A stretch of DNA of 64,000 nucleotides from positions 1 to 64,000 of the forward strand of contig DATGQD010000059.1 of assembly GCA_035304385.1 (NCBI GenBank). The letters run 5' to 3'. A program made the position numbers and the translations under genes. Positions 8,983-17,937 of this stretch are shown here, in pieces (position 1 is the stretch's first letter; each line of letters starts with the position of its first letter). The notes under the pieces were generated by a model, which searched no databases, was not told where the DNA came from, and was given only the letters and a program-made list of their open reading frames with translations. The stretch comes from ZC4RG29 sp035304385 (GTDB lineage: Bacteria; Bacteroidota; Bacteroidia; Cytophagales; Cyclobacteriaceae).

Positions 8983-10248
8983 TTATCCGGTCGTTTCCAC
9001 AGACCGTTCCTTCAACTGTTCGATCTTCATTTTGTCTTTCGGCTTCATTTCACGGCGTCTGAGCCTGGGTGCAAATAACGCTGCGATCAGAATGGTGATG
9101 ATTCCCTGGATCAGTACGGTACTCGGGGCGCCGAAGTATTGCGTCATCGTACCGATAAGCAAACCCCCAATGGGCTGCATGCCAAAAAACACCATCGTAT
9201 AGTAGCTAAGCACCCTGCCCCGCATCGTGGGTACCACTGTGAGTTGAATGATGGTGTTGCTGATCGTGGTCTGCGACATCATTCCAAATCCAGTCAGCAC
9301 AAGGCAAAGCAGCGCGAGGGGTAAAGAGGTAAGGTGCGAAAAGACCGCCAGTCCGACACCAAAGAGCGCAGTATTGATAAGGAGGATCTTGGCCAGTCGC
9401 GCGCCGGGACGCAGGGAAGCCAGAAAGATAGCGCCAGCGATCGCGCCGAGTCCGACGAAACTATTGAGATAACCGAATGTCGAGGCATCTCCCTGAAAAA
9501 TTTCCCTCGCATATACCGGAAGAACCGTGACGTACGGCAATGAAAGCAGGCTGGTAAACGCAAGCATGACGATGACCATGCTGATGGCCGGTGTGTTCCT
9601 GAGGTAGGTGAATCCCTCCCGCATGTCGCCTACCGGTGTAGTGGTACGCTGCACCTTTTTAAATGGAGGCAGTCGCATCATCAGGAGAGAAGCGATCACA
9701 GCTGCAAAGCTTACCGCATTCGTGGCGAAGCAAAAGGTTGCACCGAAGGCCTCCAGCACGATACCTGACAAGGCAGGTCCTACAATGCGTGCGAGGTGAA
9801 CCATTGACGAATTCAATGCAATCGCGTTCGGCACGTGGAATTTATTCTTCACCATGTCATATATCATGGCCTGGCGCGCGGGTACGTCGAAGGCGTTGAT
9901 TGAACCCAGCAAAACGGTGAGTGCGAGTATCTGCCATACCTCGTACTTGCCCGTTGCCACGAGCAACGCCAACGCTGCGGCCTGTCCCAGGGAGGCGACC
10001 TGTGTTGTGAGCAATACACGATATCGGTTGTACCGGTCAGCCACCACGCCGCCGATTATCGATAAGAGGAATGCGGGAAACTGTGCCGCAAATACCGTGG
10101 CGCCCAACATAAACGCCGACTGCGTCTGTTCATAGATGACCCAATACACGGCAGTACGCTGCATCCACGTGCCGATGAGCGACACGGACTGCCCGAAAAA
10201 ATACAAGCGGAAATTACGACTCTGTAGTGCCCTGAATGCTTGAATCAT
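8983..10248 (-). CDS. MFS exporter, EntS/DHA3-like
   Basis: A 421-residue integral membrane protein with about 12 hydrophobic segments. The start MIQAFRALQSRNFRLYFFGQSVSLIGTWMQ and the loop VVADRYNRYRVLL are typical of the MFS_3 (DHA3, EntS-like) branch, which expels siderophores, macrolides and other small molecules. SINAFDVPARQAMIYDMV in segment four is another family hallmark. The C-terminus is short and charged. It follows the emfourin gene by 85 bases on the same strand and may share its transcript, but no functional link is evident. The substrate is unknown. Confidence 0.85.
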   Translation of the reverse strand: MIQAFRALQSRNFRLYFFGQSVSLIGTWMQRTAVYWVIYEQTQSAFMLGATVFAAQFPAFLLSIIGGVVADRYNRYRVLLTTQVASLGQAAALALLVATGKYEVWQILALTVLLGSINAFDVPARQAMIYDMVKNKFHVPNAIALNSSMVHLARIVGPALSGIVLEAFGATFCFATNAVSFAAVIASLLMMRLPPFKKVQRTTTPVGDMREGFTYLRNTPAISMVIVMLAFTSLLSLPYVTVLPVYAREIFQGDASTFGYLNSFVGLGAIAGAIFLASLRPGARLAKILLINTALFGVGLAVFSHLTSLPLALLCLVLTGFGMMSQTTISNTIIQLTVVPTMRGRVLSYYTMVFFGMQPIGGLLIGTMTQYFGAPSTVLIQGIITILIAALFAPRLRRREMKPKDKMKIEQLKERSVETTG

Positions 10249-10333
10249 GAGTACCCGGCCGGCAATTACGACAAATTCACTCGCTTACCCCAAGTATCCC
10301 AGGCATTCGTGTTTCAATACTTTGCTGACTCCC

Positions 10334-10591
10334 TTATGCGAGTTGGGAAAGCAGTCGGTCGATCGTGGGCTTCAACTCTGTGGGTGCATCTTCCGGGGAG
10401 AAGGGAATCCTTTTGTCGCCTATAATAAGGATATGATTGAACGCGTCACGCATTTCACTCGGTGGTTGTTGCGAAGCGTCCGGAAGTGCAAGACGTTGTA
10501 GTAACGCGTCAGCCTCCTCTTGTTCCACGTCTATTTCTGCGGACCGGGTCAGCCCCGCGAACCCTCCTGTCTGTATCAATTTGAGTTTCAT
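10334..10591 (-). CDS. Emfourin-like inhibitor of the M4 metalloprotease
   Basis: An 85-residue protein without signal peptide, beginning MKLKLIQTGGFAGLTRSAEID and ending near LKPTIDRLLSQ. The start at 10591 overlaps the protease stop in an ATGA, which favours it over a start seven codons upstream. The GGFAGLTR stretch near the N-terminus and the position directly behind a protealysin-type gene fit emfourin, the small protein inhibitor encoded in protealysin operons of Serratia. There it binds the active site and blocks the protease. Here the same role is inferred from context and likeness. Translational coupling would keep inhibitor and protease in proportion. Confidence 0.78.
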   Translation of the reverse strand: MKLKLIQTGGFAGLTRSAEIDVEQEEADALLQRLALPDASQQPPSEMRDAFNHILIIGDKRIPFSPEDAPTELKPTIDRLLSQLA

Positions 10592-11658
10592 TCCACACCG
10601 GCTTCTTTCCATCCCTGCGTTACCGCATTCAGTTCCAGGCTTCCTTCGCCAAACAGCTGCCGGGCGTGGTATAGTGTGGCATCCCGGGCCGTTGCGAACG
10701 TTGCGTTGCGCGGCATCCGCGCTATGTCCGTCATAGCCGTGTACCAGATTCTTCCGATACTGTTCCAGGCATATCCCCCACGGTTAAGGGCGGCCACGTA
10801 AAAAGCAAAGTTGGGTATACCGGAGTTGATGTGAACGCCGCCCCAATCTCCTTCCGGAGTGTTGGGCAGATTCCGGTAGTCCGCCATCGTCGCGGGCTGG
10901 GGGTCGCTTCCCAGTACGGGGTGATTCCGGTAGGCGCTTCCCGGCTCTTTCATCGATCGTATCGCATACTCGTCACCGATCAGCACATTGGCGCCGATCA
11001 GCCAGTCCGACGCTTTGACGTCGTGATTGAGGACGCGTTGCTTTACCATGATGCCGAACACATCGGAAAACGATTCGTTGAGTGCGCCGCTTTGGTTCTG
11101 GTAGTCGAGGTTCGAAGCATATTGCATCACACCGTGGGTCAGTTCGTGCCCGATAATGTCCACGTCCGACGTGAAGCTCCCGAAAATGGTACCATCTCCA
11201 TCGCCGTAGACCATCTGCCGACCATTCCAGAATGCGTTCTGGTATTTTACGCCGTAGTGAACAGACTGAACGATCGCCATTCCGTTGGCGTCGATGGAAT
11301 TCCGACCGAACATCTCATAGTACAGGTTCCAGGTGTGAAGGCCACCCTGGTAAACGCGTTCCGCGTCTTTGTCGGAATATCCAGACTTACCGCGCTTCAA
11401 AAGCCGTCCGGGTAACGATGTCTTGTTGGTTGCAGTGTAAACTTCGAGAACCGGTTTCGCTGAACGCGCCCTCCGGCGGAATCCGAGGGATGCACGCACC
11501 GAGTCGCCCACCGCGGAGAAGAAAATGCGGTCGCTTCGAAAGCGGTACGACCGAAACTTGTTTTCAATTCCGCGGGCGGAGACGGTTTTGCTTCCGCTTT
11601 CCACGAGTTTGTCGACCATATAAGGCGGAATGATGCACTGTATAGATGCGCGACACAT
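10588..11658 (-). CDS. Protealysin-like M4 family metallopeptidase
   Basis: A thermolysin-family protease of 356 residues. The zinc motif HELTH is at residues 171-175 and the third ligand with its Asp partner lies in NESFSDVFG. The N-terminus, MCRASIQCIIPPYM, matches the short propeptide of protealysin-like proteases (a Cys followed by IIPP); the large propeptide and signal peptide of thermolysin are absent. Such enzymes are kept inside the cell or released without a classical signal. The following gene starts within the stop codon and encodes an emfourin-like inhibitor. In Serratia this pair has been tied to cleavage of actin and entry into host cells. In an apparently free-living Bacteroidota the target is unknown. 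Confidence 0.9.
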   Translation of the reverse strand: MCRASIQCIIPPYMVDKLVESGSKTVSARGIENKFRSYRFRSDRIFFSAVGDSVRASLGFRRRARSAKPVLEVYTATNKTSLPGRLLKRGKSGYSDKDAERVYQGGLHTWNLYYEMFGRNSIDANGMAIVQSVHYGVKYQNAFWNGRQMVYGDGDGTIFGSFTSDVDIIGHELTHGVMQYASNLDYQNQSGALNESFSDVFGIMVKQRVLNHDVKASDWLIGANVLIGDEYAIRSMKEPGSAYRNHPVLGSDPQPATMADYRNLPNTPEGDWGGVHINSGIPNFAFYVAALNRGGYAWNSIGRIWYTAMTDIARMPRNATFATARDATLYHARQLFGEGSLELNAVTQGWKEAGVE

Positions 11659-11757
11659 GGGATTTCTCTTTAGGTATTACAAAACAGGTATGGACCAAGT
11701 TAAGTGCAGCACCTGAAAAACTCTACTTTGACGGCGTTAAAGTGCAGAAAAACCGGG

Positions 11758-12750
11758 CTACAATCCCAACTCGTTCAGCAGATCGCGCTTCGCCCGGAAC
11801 CGACGGGCAAAGTTTAGCCGTACGTTTCCTGCATCCATAGAAAACCATTCATCAGACAGACCACCTTGTACATTAACCACTGAGTTCGTATAGGTGAGGC
11901 TGATCGCCCACGTTTCCGAATTGTAGCCTGCAAAGGTGTGGTAGGTGAGGTTGGGAAGAAAGGAAGACGTTCGATCACGTGTTTCGCCTTCACTCAATAC
12001 CGTGCCGAAGGCAAGTATGCCGGTAAGAGATGCCATCAGGTAGAAGTGCTTGCCGATCACAAACTGGTAGGCGCACCCGACGCTGGGGCCTGTCTCGAAG
12101 AAGCCCACGCGGTCAGCTCCTGTGGGTGTCATATCGTCCATCATATTGCCCGGAACCAGCGAACTGTCGGCCGAAACACTTCCCAGCACGATCTGCCATC
12201 CCAGCAGCATCGTGCCGGCCGACTTCTTCTGCCATTCGTTCTGAAGAAATCCGGCGCGGTAGGAGAAGCGGTCGGCGTTGAAGATATATTGCCCTGTTAC
12301 ACCCACGCCATTGAGCCGCATATCGGGGCGAAGGTAATAGTCGCCGTCCGGACTCCGGTACGCCTCGTCTGTCAGATAGAATCCCTTGTAAGTGTGTCCG
12401 ATCAGATCGATCGTGATCTTTCTGCCGTACAAATGGCCTTGAAGATCAAAGTATTTCGTTTCCCCCTTACCGTTTTCCGGATTGAGAAACCCGAAGCCGT
12501 AAGCGAGGTTAAGGGTAGCCCATTTGTAGGTTGCACCCACGCCCATGTTCAGCGTGGTGTTGGGAAGGTACCGGAATACAAGGTCATTTCCGGTATCGAT
12601 GTAACGAAAAGAAACATATTTTTGAGAAAGGTAGAACCGTCCGGTGATCTGGTCTTCGTATGAGACATAATACGATGTATCGTATTGTCCCAGGGCCAGG
12701 CCCGGGATACCGAAAGCCCCACAAAGGAGAAACCAGTACCGCATAATCAA
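11758..12750 (-). CDS. DUF4421 domain outer-membrane protein
   Basis: A 330-residue protein with a signal peptide (cleavage probably after ALG or LGQ, about residue 22). It starts the mature part with YDTSYYVSYEDQITGRFYLS, the hallmark of DUF4421, a family confined largely to Bacteroidota. Alternating hydrophobic and polar residues with many aromatic ones (for example TLNLAYGFGFLNP, AISLTYTNSVVNVQ) suggest a beta-barrel in the outer membrane. Function is unknown. It lies upstream of the protease gene on the same strand, with a 99-base gap. A second ATG two codons in (12744) is an equally possible start. Confidence 0.82.
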   Translation of the reverse strand: MIMRYWFLLCGAFGIPGLALGQYDTSYYVSYEDQITGRFYLSQKYVSFRYIDTGNDLVFRYLPNTTLNMGVGATYKWATLNLAYGFGFLNPENGKGETKYFDLQGHLYGRKITIDLIGHTYKGFYLTDEAYRSPDGDYYLRPDMRLNGVGVTGQYIFNADRFSYRAGFLQNEWQKKSAGTMLLGWQIVLGSVSADSSLVPGNMMDDMTPTGADRVGFFETGPSVGCAYQFVIGKHFYLMASLTGILAFGTVLSEGETRDRTSSFLPNLTYHTFAGYNSETWAISLTYTNSVVNVQGGLSDEWFSMDAGNVRLNFARRFRAKRDLLNELGL

Positions 12751-12892
12751 AGCTACGCATTTGCTCTACACCGGCCTCGCTTGCCGGTAAATACTGGTGA
12801 AAGTGAATAAAAGTGTGAAGCGTTTTACCCGGGGCCATGTGTAAAAGCATTCTACCGCCTGTGTCGTGTTGCGTAAATGCCGCAATATTGAG

Positions 12893-12923
12893 TTGGGTCT
12901 AATCGCATTGTGGTTTACCTTTA
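12893..12923 (+). promoter_or_regulatory. Possible promoter of the sugar-acid cluster
   Basis: TTG at 12893 and TACCTTTA at 12916 are separated by 20 bases; the -7 box differs from TAnnTTTG at the last base. It sits 29 bases before the ATG chosen for the dehydrogenase at 12953 and argues against the GTG start at 12866. Confidence 0.38.
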
Positions 12924-12952
12924 CGATCTTCTTTCAAAAACACGTATTTGCT

Positions 12953-14533
12953 ATGACTGTAACCGGTGAGAATTTTGTGGGTACGCGCAGGTCGGCACTG
13001 GGCGGCCAGACCTTCCGCGCCTTTAATCCCGTGGCTAATGCCGCACTTGATCCTGAATTTCACAACGCAACGGAGTCGGAAGTGGACGACGCCGTCCAAC
13101 TTGCGGAGCAGGCTTTCCAGGTCTACCGCCGGAAGAGCGGCCGTGAACGCGCTGACTTCCTTGTGAAAATTGCTGAAGAAATAGAGGCGTTGGGCGATGT
13201 GCTGATCAACCGCTGCCATGAGGAGACGGGATTGCCCACGGCACGGCTACAGTCGGAAAGAGGCCGCACAACCGGCCAGCTGCGGATGTTTGCCGAGCTT
13301 TTAACAGAAGGGTCATGGGTGGATGCGCGTATCGAAACTGCATTGCCCGACCGTCAGCCTGTTCCAAAGCCGGATCTCCGGTCTATGCTGATTGCGCTGG
13401 GCCCGGTCGGTGTTTTCGGCGCCAGCAATTTTCCCCTCGCCTTTTCGGTAGCGGGAGGCGATACCGCGTCAGCGCTTGCCGCCGGCTGCACGGTGGTCTG
13501 CAAAGGACACCCGGCCCACCCGGGAACATCGGAGCTGGTGGCCGGTGCGATACTCCGTGCCGCGGAGAAAACAGGCATGCCCGAAGGTGTGTTCTCGCTG
13601 GTACATGGAGCTGGCCCCGAGGTGGGATTGGCAATCGTGCGTCATCCGTTGATCCAGGCCATTGGCTTTACCGGTTCGTTCGGTGGCGGTAAGGCGCTCT
13701 TCGACGAGGCGGCCCGGCGGCCGGTACCCATTCCCGTATATGCGGAGATGGGCAGCATTAACCCGGTCTTCATTCTTCCGGCTGCGCAGAACAGCAAGGC
13801 GGAAGAGCTCAGCAATATGGTCAGCACGTCGGTAACACTCGGTGTCGGCCAGTTCTGCACCAACCCGGGTATTCTGGTTACCCAATCCGGCGGTAAGGTC
13901 AGTGAGTTCGAACAGCTGCTGGCGAAGAAGATCGAAGCCGCTGCCGCGGGGCCGATGTTGTCGCCGGGTATTAAGAAAAACTATGATGCCGGTGTAACAA
14001 ACCTGAAAGGCCAACCCGATGTTGAACTGCTGTCGCAAGGCAAAGCCAATGATGTGAATACCGCGGGCGTTCCGCACGTGCTCCGCACCACGGTCAAAAA
14101 TTTCCTCTCTAACGAAGAACTGAGTAAGGAGGTCTTCGGACCTTCAACGCTGGTTGTCGACTCGGAGACCCGCAACGAACTACTGTCTGTCGCAGCGGCA
14201 ATGGATGGTCAGCTCACAGCCACACTGATCGGAACCCAGGAAGAACTTCCGGACTATGCGGATCTGATTAGTGTATTGGAACGGAAAGTAGGCCGGCTGA
14301 TTATCAACGGACTGCCTACGGGCGTGGAGGTCTGCCATGCCATGGTGCACGGTGGTCCGTTCCCTGCGACCACCGACTCAAGGTCCACGTCTGTCGGAAC
14401 AGGAGCCATCCTGCGTTTTGCCCGGGCTGTGTGCTACCAGGGATTCCCGCAAAGCCTGTTGCCGGACGAACTCAAAGATGGAAATCCGCTTTCGATCTGG
14501 CGGTTGGTGAACGGCGAACGCACCAGGTCGTGA
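12953..14533 (+). CDS. Aldehyde dehydrogenase, 2,5-dioxovalerate (ketoglutaric semialdehyde) type
   Basis: A 526-residue aldehyde dehydrogenase. SNFPLAFSVAGGDTASALAAG is the signature stretch of the NADP-dependent 2,5-dioxovalerate dehydrogenase branch. The catalytic cysteine is in GVGQFCTNPG and the general-base glutamate in YAEMGSINP. This enzyme oxidises 2-oxoglutarate semialdehyde to 2-oxoglutarate at the end of the non-phosphorylating pathways for pentoses, hexarates and hydroxyproline. The ATG at 12953 is preferred because the longer frame from GTG 12866 adds a hydrophobic stretch foreign to the family. The genes that follow (mutarotase, SDR, glycerate kinase) also handle sugars and sugar acids, so a shared catabolic route is inferred. 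Confidence 0.87.
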   Translation: MTVTGENFVGTRRSALGGQTFRAFNPVANAALDPEFHNATESEVDDAVQLAEQAFQVYRRKSGRERADFLVKIAEEIEALGDVLINRCHEETGLPTARLQSERGRTTGQLRMFAELLTEGSWVDARIETALPDRQPVPKPDLRSMLIALGPVGVFGASNFPLAFSVAGGDTASALAAGCTVVCKGHPAHPGTSELVAGAILRAAEKTGMPEGVFSLVHGAGPEVGLAIVRHPLIQAIGFTGSFGGGKALFDEAARRPVPIPVYAEMGSINPVFILPAAQNSKAEELSNMVSTSVTLGVGQFCTNPGILVTQSGGKVSEFEQLLAKKIEAAAAGPMLSPGIKKNYDAGVTNLKGQPDVELLSQGKANDVNTAGVPHVLRTTVKNFLSNEELSKEVFGPSTLVVDSETRNELLSVAAAMDGQLTATLIGTQEELPDYADLISVLERKVGRLIINGLPTGVEVCHAMVHGGPFPATTDSRSTSVGTGAILRFARAVCYQGFPQSLLPDELKDGNPLSIWRLVNGERTRS

Positions 14534-14540
14534 GCCGGCA

Positions 14541-14571
14541 TTGGCAGAACATCCTAAAAATTTTATATTGC
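14541..14571 (+). promoter_or_regulatory. Possible promoter of the aldose epimerase gene
   Basis: TTG (14541-14543), a 20-base spacer and TATATTGC, which differs from TAnnTTTG at two positions. The ATG is at 14592. Confidence 0.32.
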
Positions 14572-14591
14572 GAAACACATAGCCGGTAATA

Positions 14592-15755
14592 ATGATCAAA
14601 CATTTTGCTTACCCCTTCATCGTGCTGCTGTTAATATCATGCGGCAGAAAGACCAATGAAATTCCGGCAGCACCTGAACCTACAACCCTTATGAATGAAT
14701 CCATCCGGGTGGACTCGCTGGGTGTTATGCCTTCTGGCGAGGTTGTCAACCAGTACACGCTTGTAAACCGCAATGGCCTGCAACTGCAGGTGATCAACCT
14801 GGGTGGCACAATTACGTCACTGAAGGTGCCCGACCGCCAGGGAACACTTGAGGAAGTAACGCTCGGTTGCGACTCCCTTCAGGATTATCTAAATGGAACG
14901 CCCTTCTTCGGATGTCTTGTAGGACGCTACGGAAACCGCATCGCCAAGGGAAGTTTCGAACTCGACGGTACGCGTTATGAGCTTGCCAGGAACAACAACG
15001 GGAACCACCTGCACGGGGGACTAAAGGGCTTCGATAAGGTTTATTGGAACATCGAACCCATTGCGTCCGACAGTGGCCAGGCAATACGATTAACGTATTT
15101 GAGTCCGGATATGGAGGAGGGTTATCCCGGCAATTTGTCAGTGGAAGTCGTGTACACGCTAAGCGATAACAACAAGCTCAGTATCGACTACCGTGCGACG
15201 ACAGATAAGCCTACCGTAGTGAATCTGACCAACCACACGTACTTCAACCTTACCGGCGACGCTAAGCGCGACATCCTGGATCATGAACTCACACTTCATG
15301 CTCCTCAATATATACCTGTGGACAAGGGGCTAATTCCTACCGGCGCCATAGAAGATGTCGCAGGTACACCATTCGACTTCCGTGAGGCGAGAAAAATGGG
15401 TGAGCGCATCGATGATAACCACCCGCAAATCGTCAACGGGCAGGGCTACGATCACTGTTGGGTGATTGCCGGTAACCCTGGCGAACTCCGGCTGGGCGCG
15501 ACTGTATATGAACCGCAGTCTGGACGCGTCATGGAGATGTATACCACGGAACCTGGCGTTCAGTTCTACAGCGGAAATTTCCTCACCGAAGGGACACCAG
15601 GAAAAGGTGGAAAGACGTACGGCCACCGGGATGGCTTTTGCCTGGAAACGGAACATTTCCCCGACTCTCCCAATCAGCCTTCTTTCCCGTCGACAGTGTT
15701 GCGTCCGGGAGAAGTTTATCAAAGCCGTACCGTGTACGCTTTCTCAGTACGATGA
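14592..15755 (+). CDS. galM: Aldose 1-epimerase (mutarotase), lipoprotein
   Basis: A 387-residue GalM-family protein. After a lipoprotein signal ending LLISCGRK (Cys about residue 17) comes the family core: NRNGLQLQVINLGGTITSL, GCLVGRYGNRIAKGSFELDG, NNGNHLHGGLKGFDKV with the catalytic His region, VNLTNHTYFNLTG with the second His, and the C-terminal LETEHFPDSPNQP with the catalytic Glu. It interconverts alpha and beta anomers of hexoses. The lipobox places it in the periplasm, attached to a membrane, which is common for Bacteroidota mutarotases linked to glycan breakdown. It lies 58 bases after the semialdehyde dehydrogenase gene. Confidence 0.92.
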   Translation: MIKHFAYPFIVLLLISCGRKTNEIPAAPEPTTLMNESIRVDSLGVMPSGEVVNQYTLVNRNGLQLQVINLGGTITSLKVPDRQGTLEEVTLGCDSLQDYLNGTPFFGCLVGRYGNRIAKGSFELDGTRYELARNNNGNHLHGGLKGFDKVYWNIEPIASDSGQAIRLTYLSPDMEEGYPGNLSVEVVYTLSDNNKLSIDYRATTDKPTVVNLTNHTYFNLTGDAKRDILDHELTLHAPQYIPVDKGLIPTGAIEDVAGTPFDFREARKMGERIDDNHPQIVNGQGYDHCWVIAGNPGELRLGATVYEPQSGRVMEMYTTEPGVQFYSGNFLTEGTPGKGGKTYGHRDGFCLETEHFPDSPNQPSFPSTVLRPGEVYQSRTVYAFSVR

Positions 15756-15783
15756 GATAGGCTGACGCGGTCAAACACTTAGA

Positions 15784-16602
15784 ATGATTACAGACGAATT
15801 TGACTTAAAAGGCAAGGTTGCGCTCATTACGGGAGGTACCGGCGTGCTCGGCTCCGAAATGGCGCGTGGCCTTGCCGAAGCGGGCGCATACGTCGCGATA
15901 CTCGGTCGTCGCAAGGAAGCCGGTGACACGCTCGTCGAAGAACTCAAAGTAAAAGGATTCAGGGCAATCAGTATTGCGGCCGATGTTCTCGACGCGCAGC
16001 AGCTTACCCGCGCGAAGGAAGAACTGCTCGACGCCTTTGACACGATCGACATTCTGATCAATGCTGCGGGTGGAAACATGCCCGGCGCCACCATTCCACC
16101 GGAAAAGAATTTTTTCGATCTCGAAATTGATGATTTCAGGAAAGTGGTCGACCTCAACCTGTTGGGGTCGGTGCTTCCCACGCGCATATTTACCGATGTC
16201 ATGGCCGAAAAGGGGAAAGGGGTTATTGTGAACATCTCCTCTATGGCTGCGATAACTACGATCACCCGCGTTGTCGGATACTCTGCGGCCAAAGCGGCAA
16301 TCGACAACTTCACACGTTGGATGGCGGTTGAAATGGCGCGCAAATTCGGCGAGGGAATCCGGGTGAACGCTATCGCTCCCGGCTTTTTTATTACAGAACA
16401 AAATCGCCGACTGCTCACCAATCCGGATGGATCCTACACTGAACGAGGGCAGGCCGTCATCGGTCAAACACCCTTTGGACGCTTCGGCGAACCCCAGGAA
16501 CTCCTGGGTACACTCGTATGGCTGTGCTCTGATGCATCAAAGTTCGTCACCGGCGTGGTCGTCCCCGTCGATGGGGGGTTCAGCATCTTTTCCGGTGTCT
16601 GA
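15784..16602 (+). CDS. SDR family oxidoreductase, D-mannonate/gluconate oxidoreductase-like
   Basis: A 272-residue short-chain dehydrogenase. The Rossmann glycine motif is TGGTGVLG (residues 17-24), NAAGG marks the central strand, catalytic Ser is in NISSMA and the YxxxK pair in GYSAAKAA. The inserted segment GGNMPGATIPPEKNFFDLE and the end FVTGVVVPVDGGFSIFSGV resemble the SDR enzymes that Bacteroidota use as D-mannonate (fructuronate) oxidoreductases. That substrate is inferred from likeness and from the neighbouring sugar-acid genes. It lies 28 bases behind galM and 31 bases before the glycerate kinase gene, so the three are probably one transcript. Confidence 0.83.
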   Translation: MITDEFDLKGKVALITGGTGVLGSEMARGLAEAGAYVAILGRRKEAGDTLVEELKVKGFRAISIAADVLDAQQLTRAKEELLDAFDTIDILINAAGGNMPGATIPPEKNFFDLEIDDFRKVVDLNLLGSVLPTRIFTDVMAEKGKGVIVNISSMAAITTITRVVGYSAAKAAIDNFTRWMAVEMARKFGEGIRVNAIAPGFFITEQNRRLLTNPDGSYTERGQAVIGQTPFGRFGEPQELLGTLVWLCSDASKFVTGVVVPVDGGFSIFSGV

Positions 16603-16633
16603 CGACACCCATCTTCTTTAATACCCTGATGCC

Positions 16634-17770
16634 ATGCGCATCCTCCTCGCCCCGGACAAATTCAGAAGTTCACTATCGGCGTTGGAGGTGTGCGAAGCCC
16701 TGGCCTCTGGTCTGAAAACGAAACTGCCCGATGCCGAATGCACTTCTTTTCCCCTGGCCGACGGCGGCGAGGGTATGTCCGAAATCCTTACCTATCATAC
16801 GGGCGGTCAACGGGTGAGTGTATTTGCCCGTGATCCGCTGGGACGCCGCATCACGGCAGCATACGGGTTGTCATCCGATGGCTCGACGGCCTTTATCGAA
16901 ATGGCAGAAGCGTCGGGCCTTCATCGCCTGGCCCAGGAAGAGCGGAACGTCATGGAAACGACCAGCGCGGGAACCGGCGACCTTATCCTCCATGCGATTG
17001 AAAGTGGTGTACGAAAAGTATTGCTGGGCATCGGAGGGAGCGCTACCAACGATGGCGCTGCGGGCGCCGCGTATGCTTTAGGCTATCGTTTCTATAATTC
17101 AAAGGGTGAACCTTTCCTTCCGGTAGGAGGTGACCTGACGTCTGTAGCCCGGATCGAAAGCAGCCAGGTACATCCGGCCTTGCGCGAAACCCAATTCATT
17201 GCCTTGTGTGATGTCGACAATCCCTTTGCAGGGCCAACCGGTGCCGCTTTCGTGTACGGTCCGCAGAAGGGTGCGTCTCCTGAACAGGTGGAAACGCTGG
17301 ATGCCGGGTTGAAGCAACTCGCTAAGCGTTTCCTCAACGATCTGGGGTGCGATGTAAGTGAAATGCCGGGGGCCGGCGGCGGCGGAGGATTTGGCGGAGG
17401 TGCCGCCGCGTTCTTCAGAGCCGTTCTCCGTCCGGGCATCGAAGTCATTTTCGAACATACCGATTTCGAAAAGGAAGTACGACGCGCAGATGTTGTCATT
17501 ACCGGCGAAGGAAAGCTGGATCAACAAACGTTGTCGGGGAAAGTGGTAGCCGGTGTGTCCCGTCTCGCGCGGCACTACGGCAAGCCGGTCATTGGCGTGT
17601 CTGGTGCCAGTGAGCTCTCTCCCGATGATTTGAGCGCCCTCAACCTGAAGACGGTCTTTACGATTGTAGACGCGGCAGGTACAGATGACCCCTTCCAAAA
17701 GGCGTCAGCGATCCTGGAACGGATCGCGGCGCAACGCATCGCACCGTTGCTTGCGGACCTGCACAGTTAA
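16634..17770 (+). CDS. Glycerate kinase (GlxK/GarK family)
   Basis: A 378-residue kinase starting MRILLAPDKFRSSLSALEVCEAL, the usual opening of glycerate kinase family 1. Further marks are FPLADGGEGMSEIL, the phosphate-binding LLGIGGSATNDGAAGAAYALG, the glycine-rich GAGGGGGFGGGAAAF and VVITGEGKLDQQTL. It phosphorylates D-glycerate, in most GarK-type members to 2-phosphoglycerate, and so feeds glycolysis. It is the last gene of the sugar-acid cluster, 31 bases after the SDR gene. Full length and without anomalies. Confidence 0.92.
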   Translation: MRILLAPDKFRSSLSALEVCEALASGLKTKLPDAECTSFPLADGGEGMSEILTYHTGGQRVSVFARDPLGRRITAAYGLSSDGSTAFIEMAEASGLHRLAQEERNVMETTSAGTGDLILHAIESGVRKVLLGIGGSATNDGAAGAAYALGYRFYNSKGEPFLPVGGDLTSVARIESSQVHPALRETQFIALCDVDNPFAGPTGAAFVYGPQKGASPEQVETLDAGLKQLAKRFLNDLGCDVSEMPGAGGGGGFGGGAAAFFRAVLRPGIEVIFEHTDFEKEVRRADVVITGEGKLDQQTLSGKVVAGVSRLARHYGKPVIGVSGASELSPDDLSALNLKTVFTIVDAAGTDDPFQKASAILERIAAQRIAPLLADLHS

Positions 17771-17937
17771 ACCCCGTCTTTGGCATGCTACGGCCCTTTT
17801 TCCCTGTCCCGCCAGAGGTCTCGTCTTATGATTATTGTCATGTTTCCGTACTGATGAAGATCGCACCGGAGGGTGGCATTTCATCATTCTCGTTGTGCCA
17901 GCTTTGATGGACCTTAGTGCCATCAAATAACTGCACC

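Noticed and set aside
12866..12952. N-terminal extension of the semialdehyde dehydrogenase from a GTG
   Set aside because: It adds a hydrophobic stretch not found in the family and covers a promoter-like sequence.
13469..14077. 202-codon frame on the minus strand
   Set aside because: Antisense to the semialdehyde dehydrogenase, whose catalytic motifs lie in this stretch.
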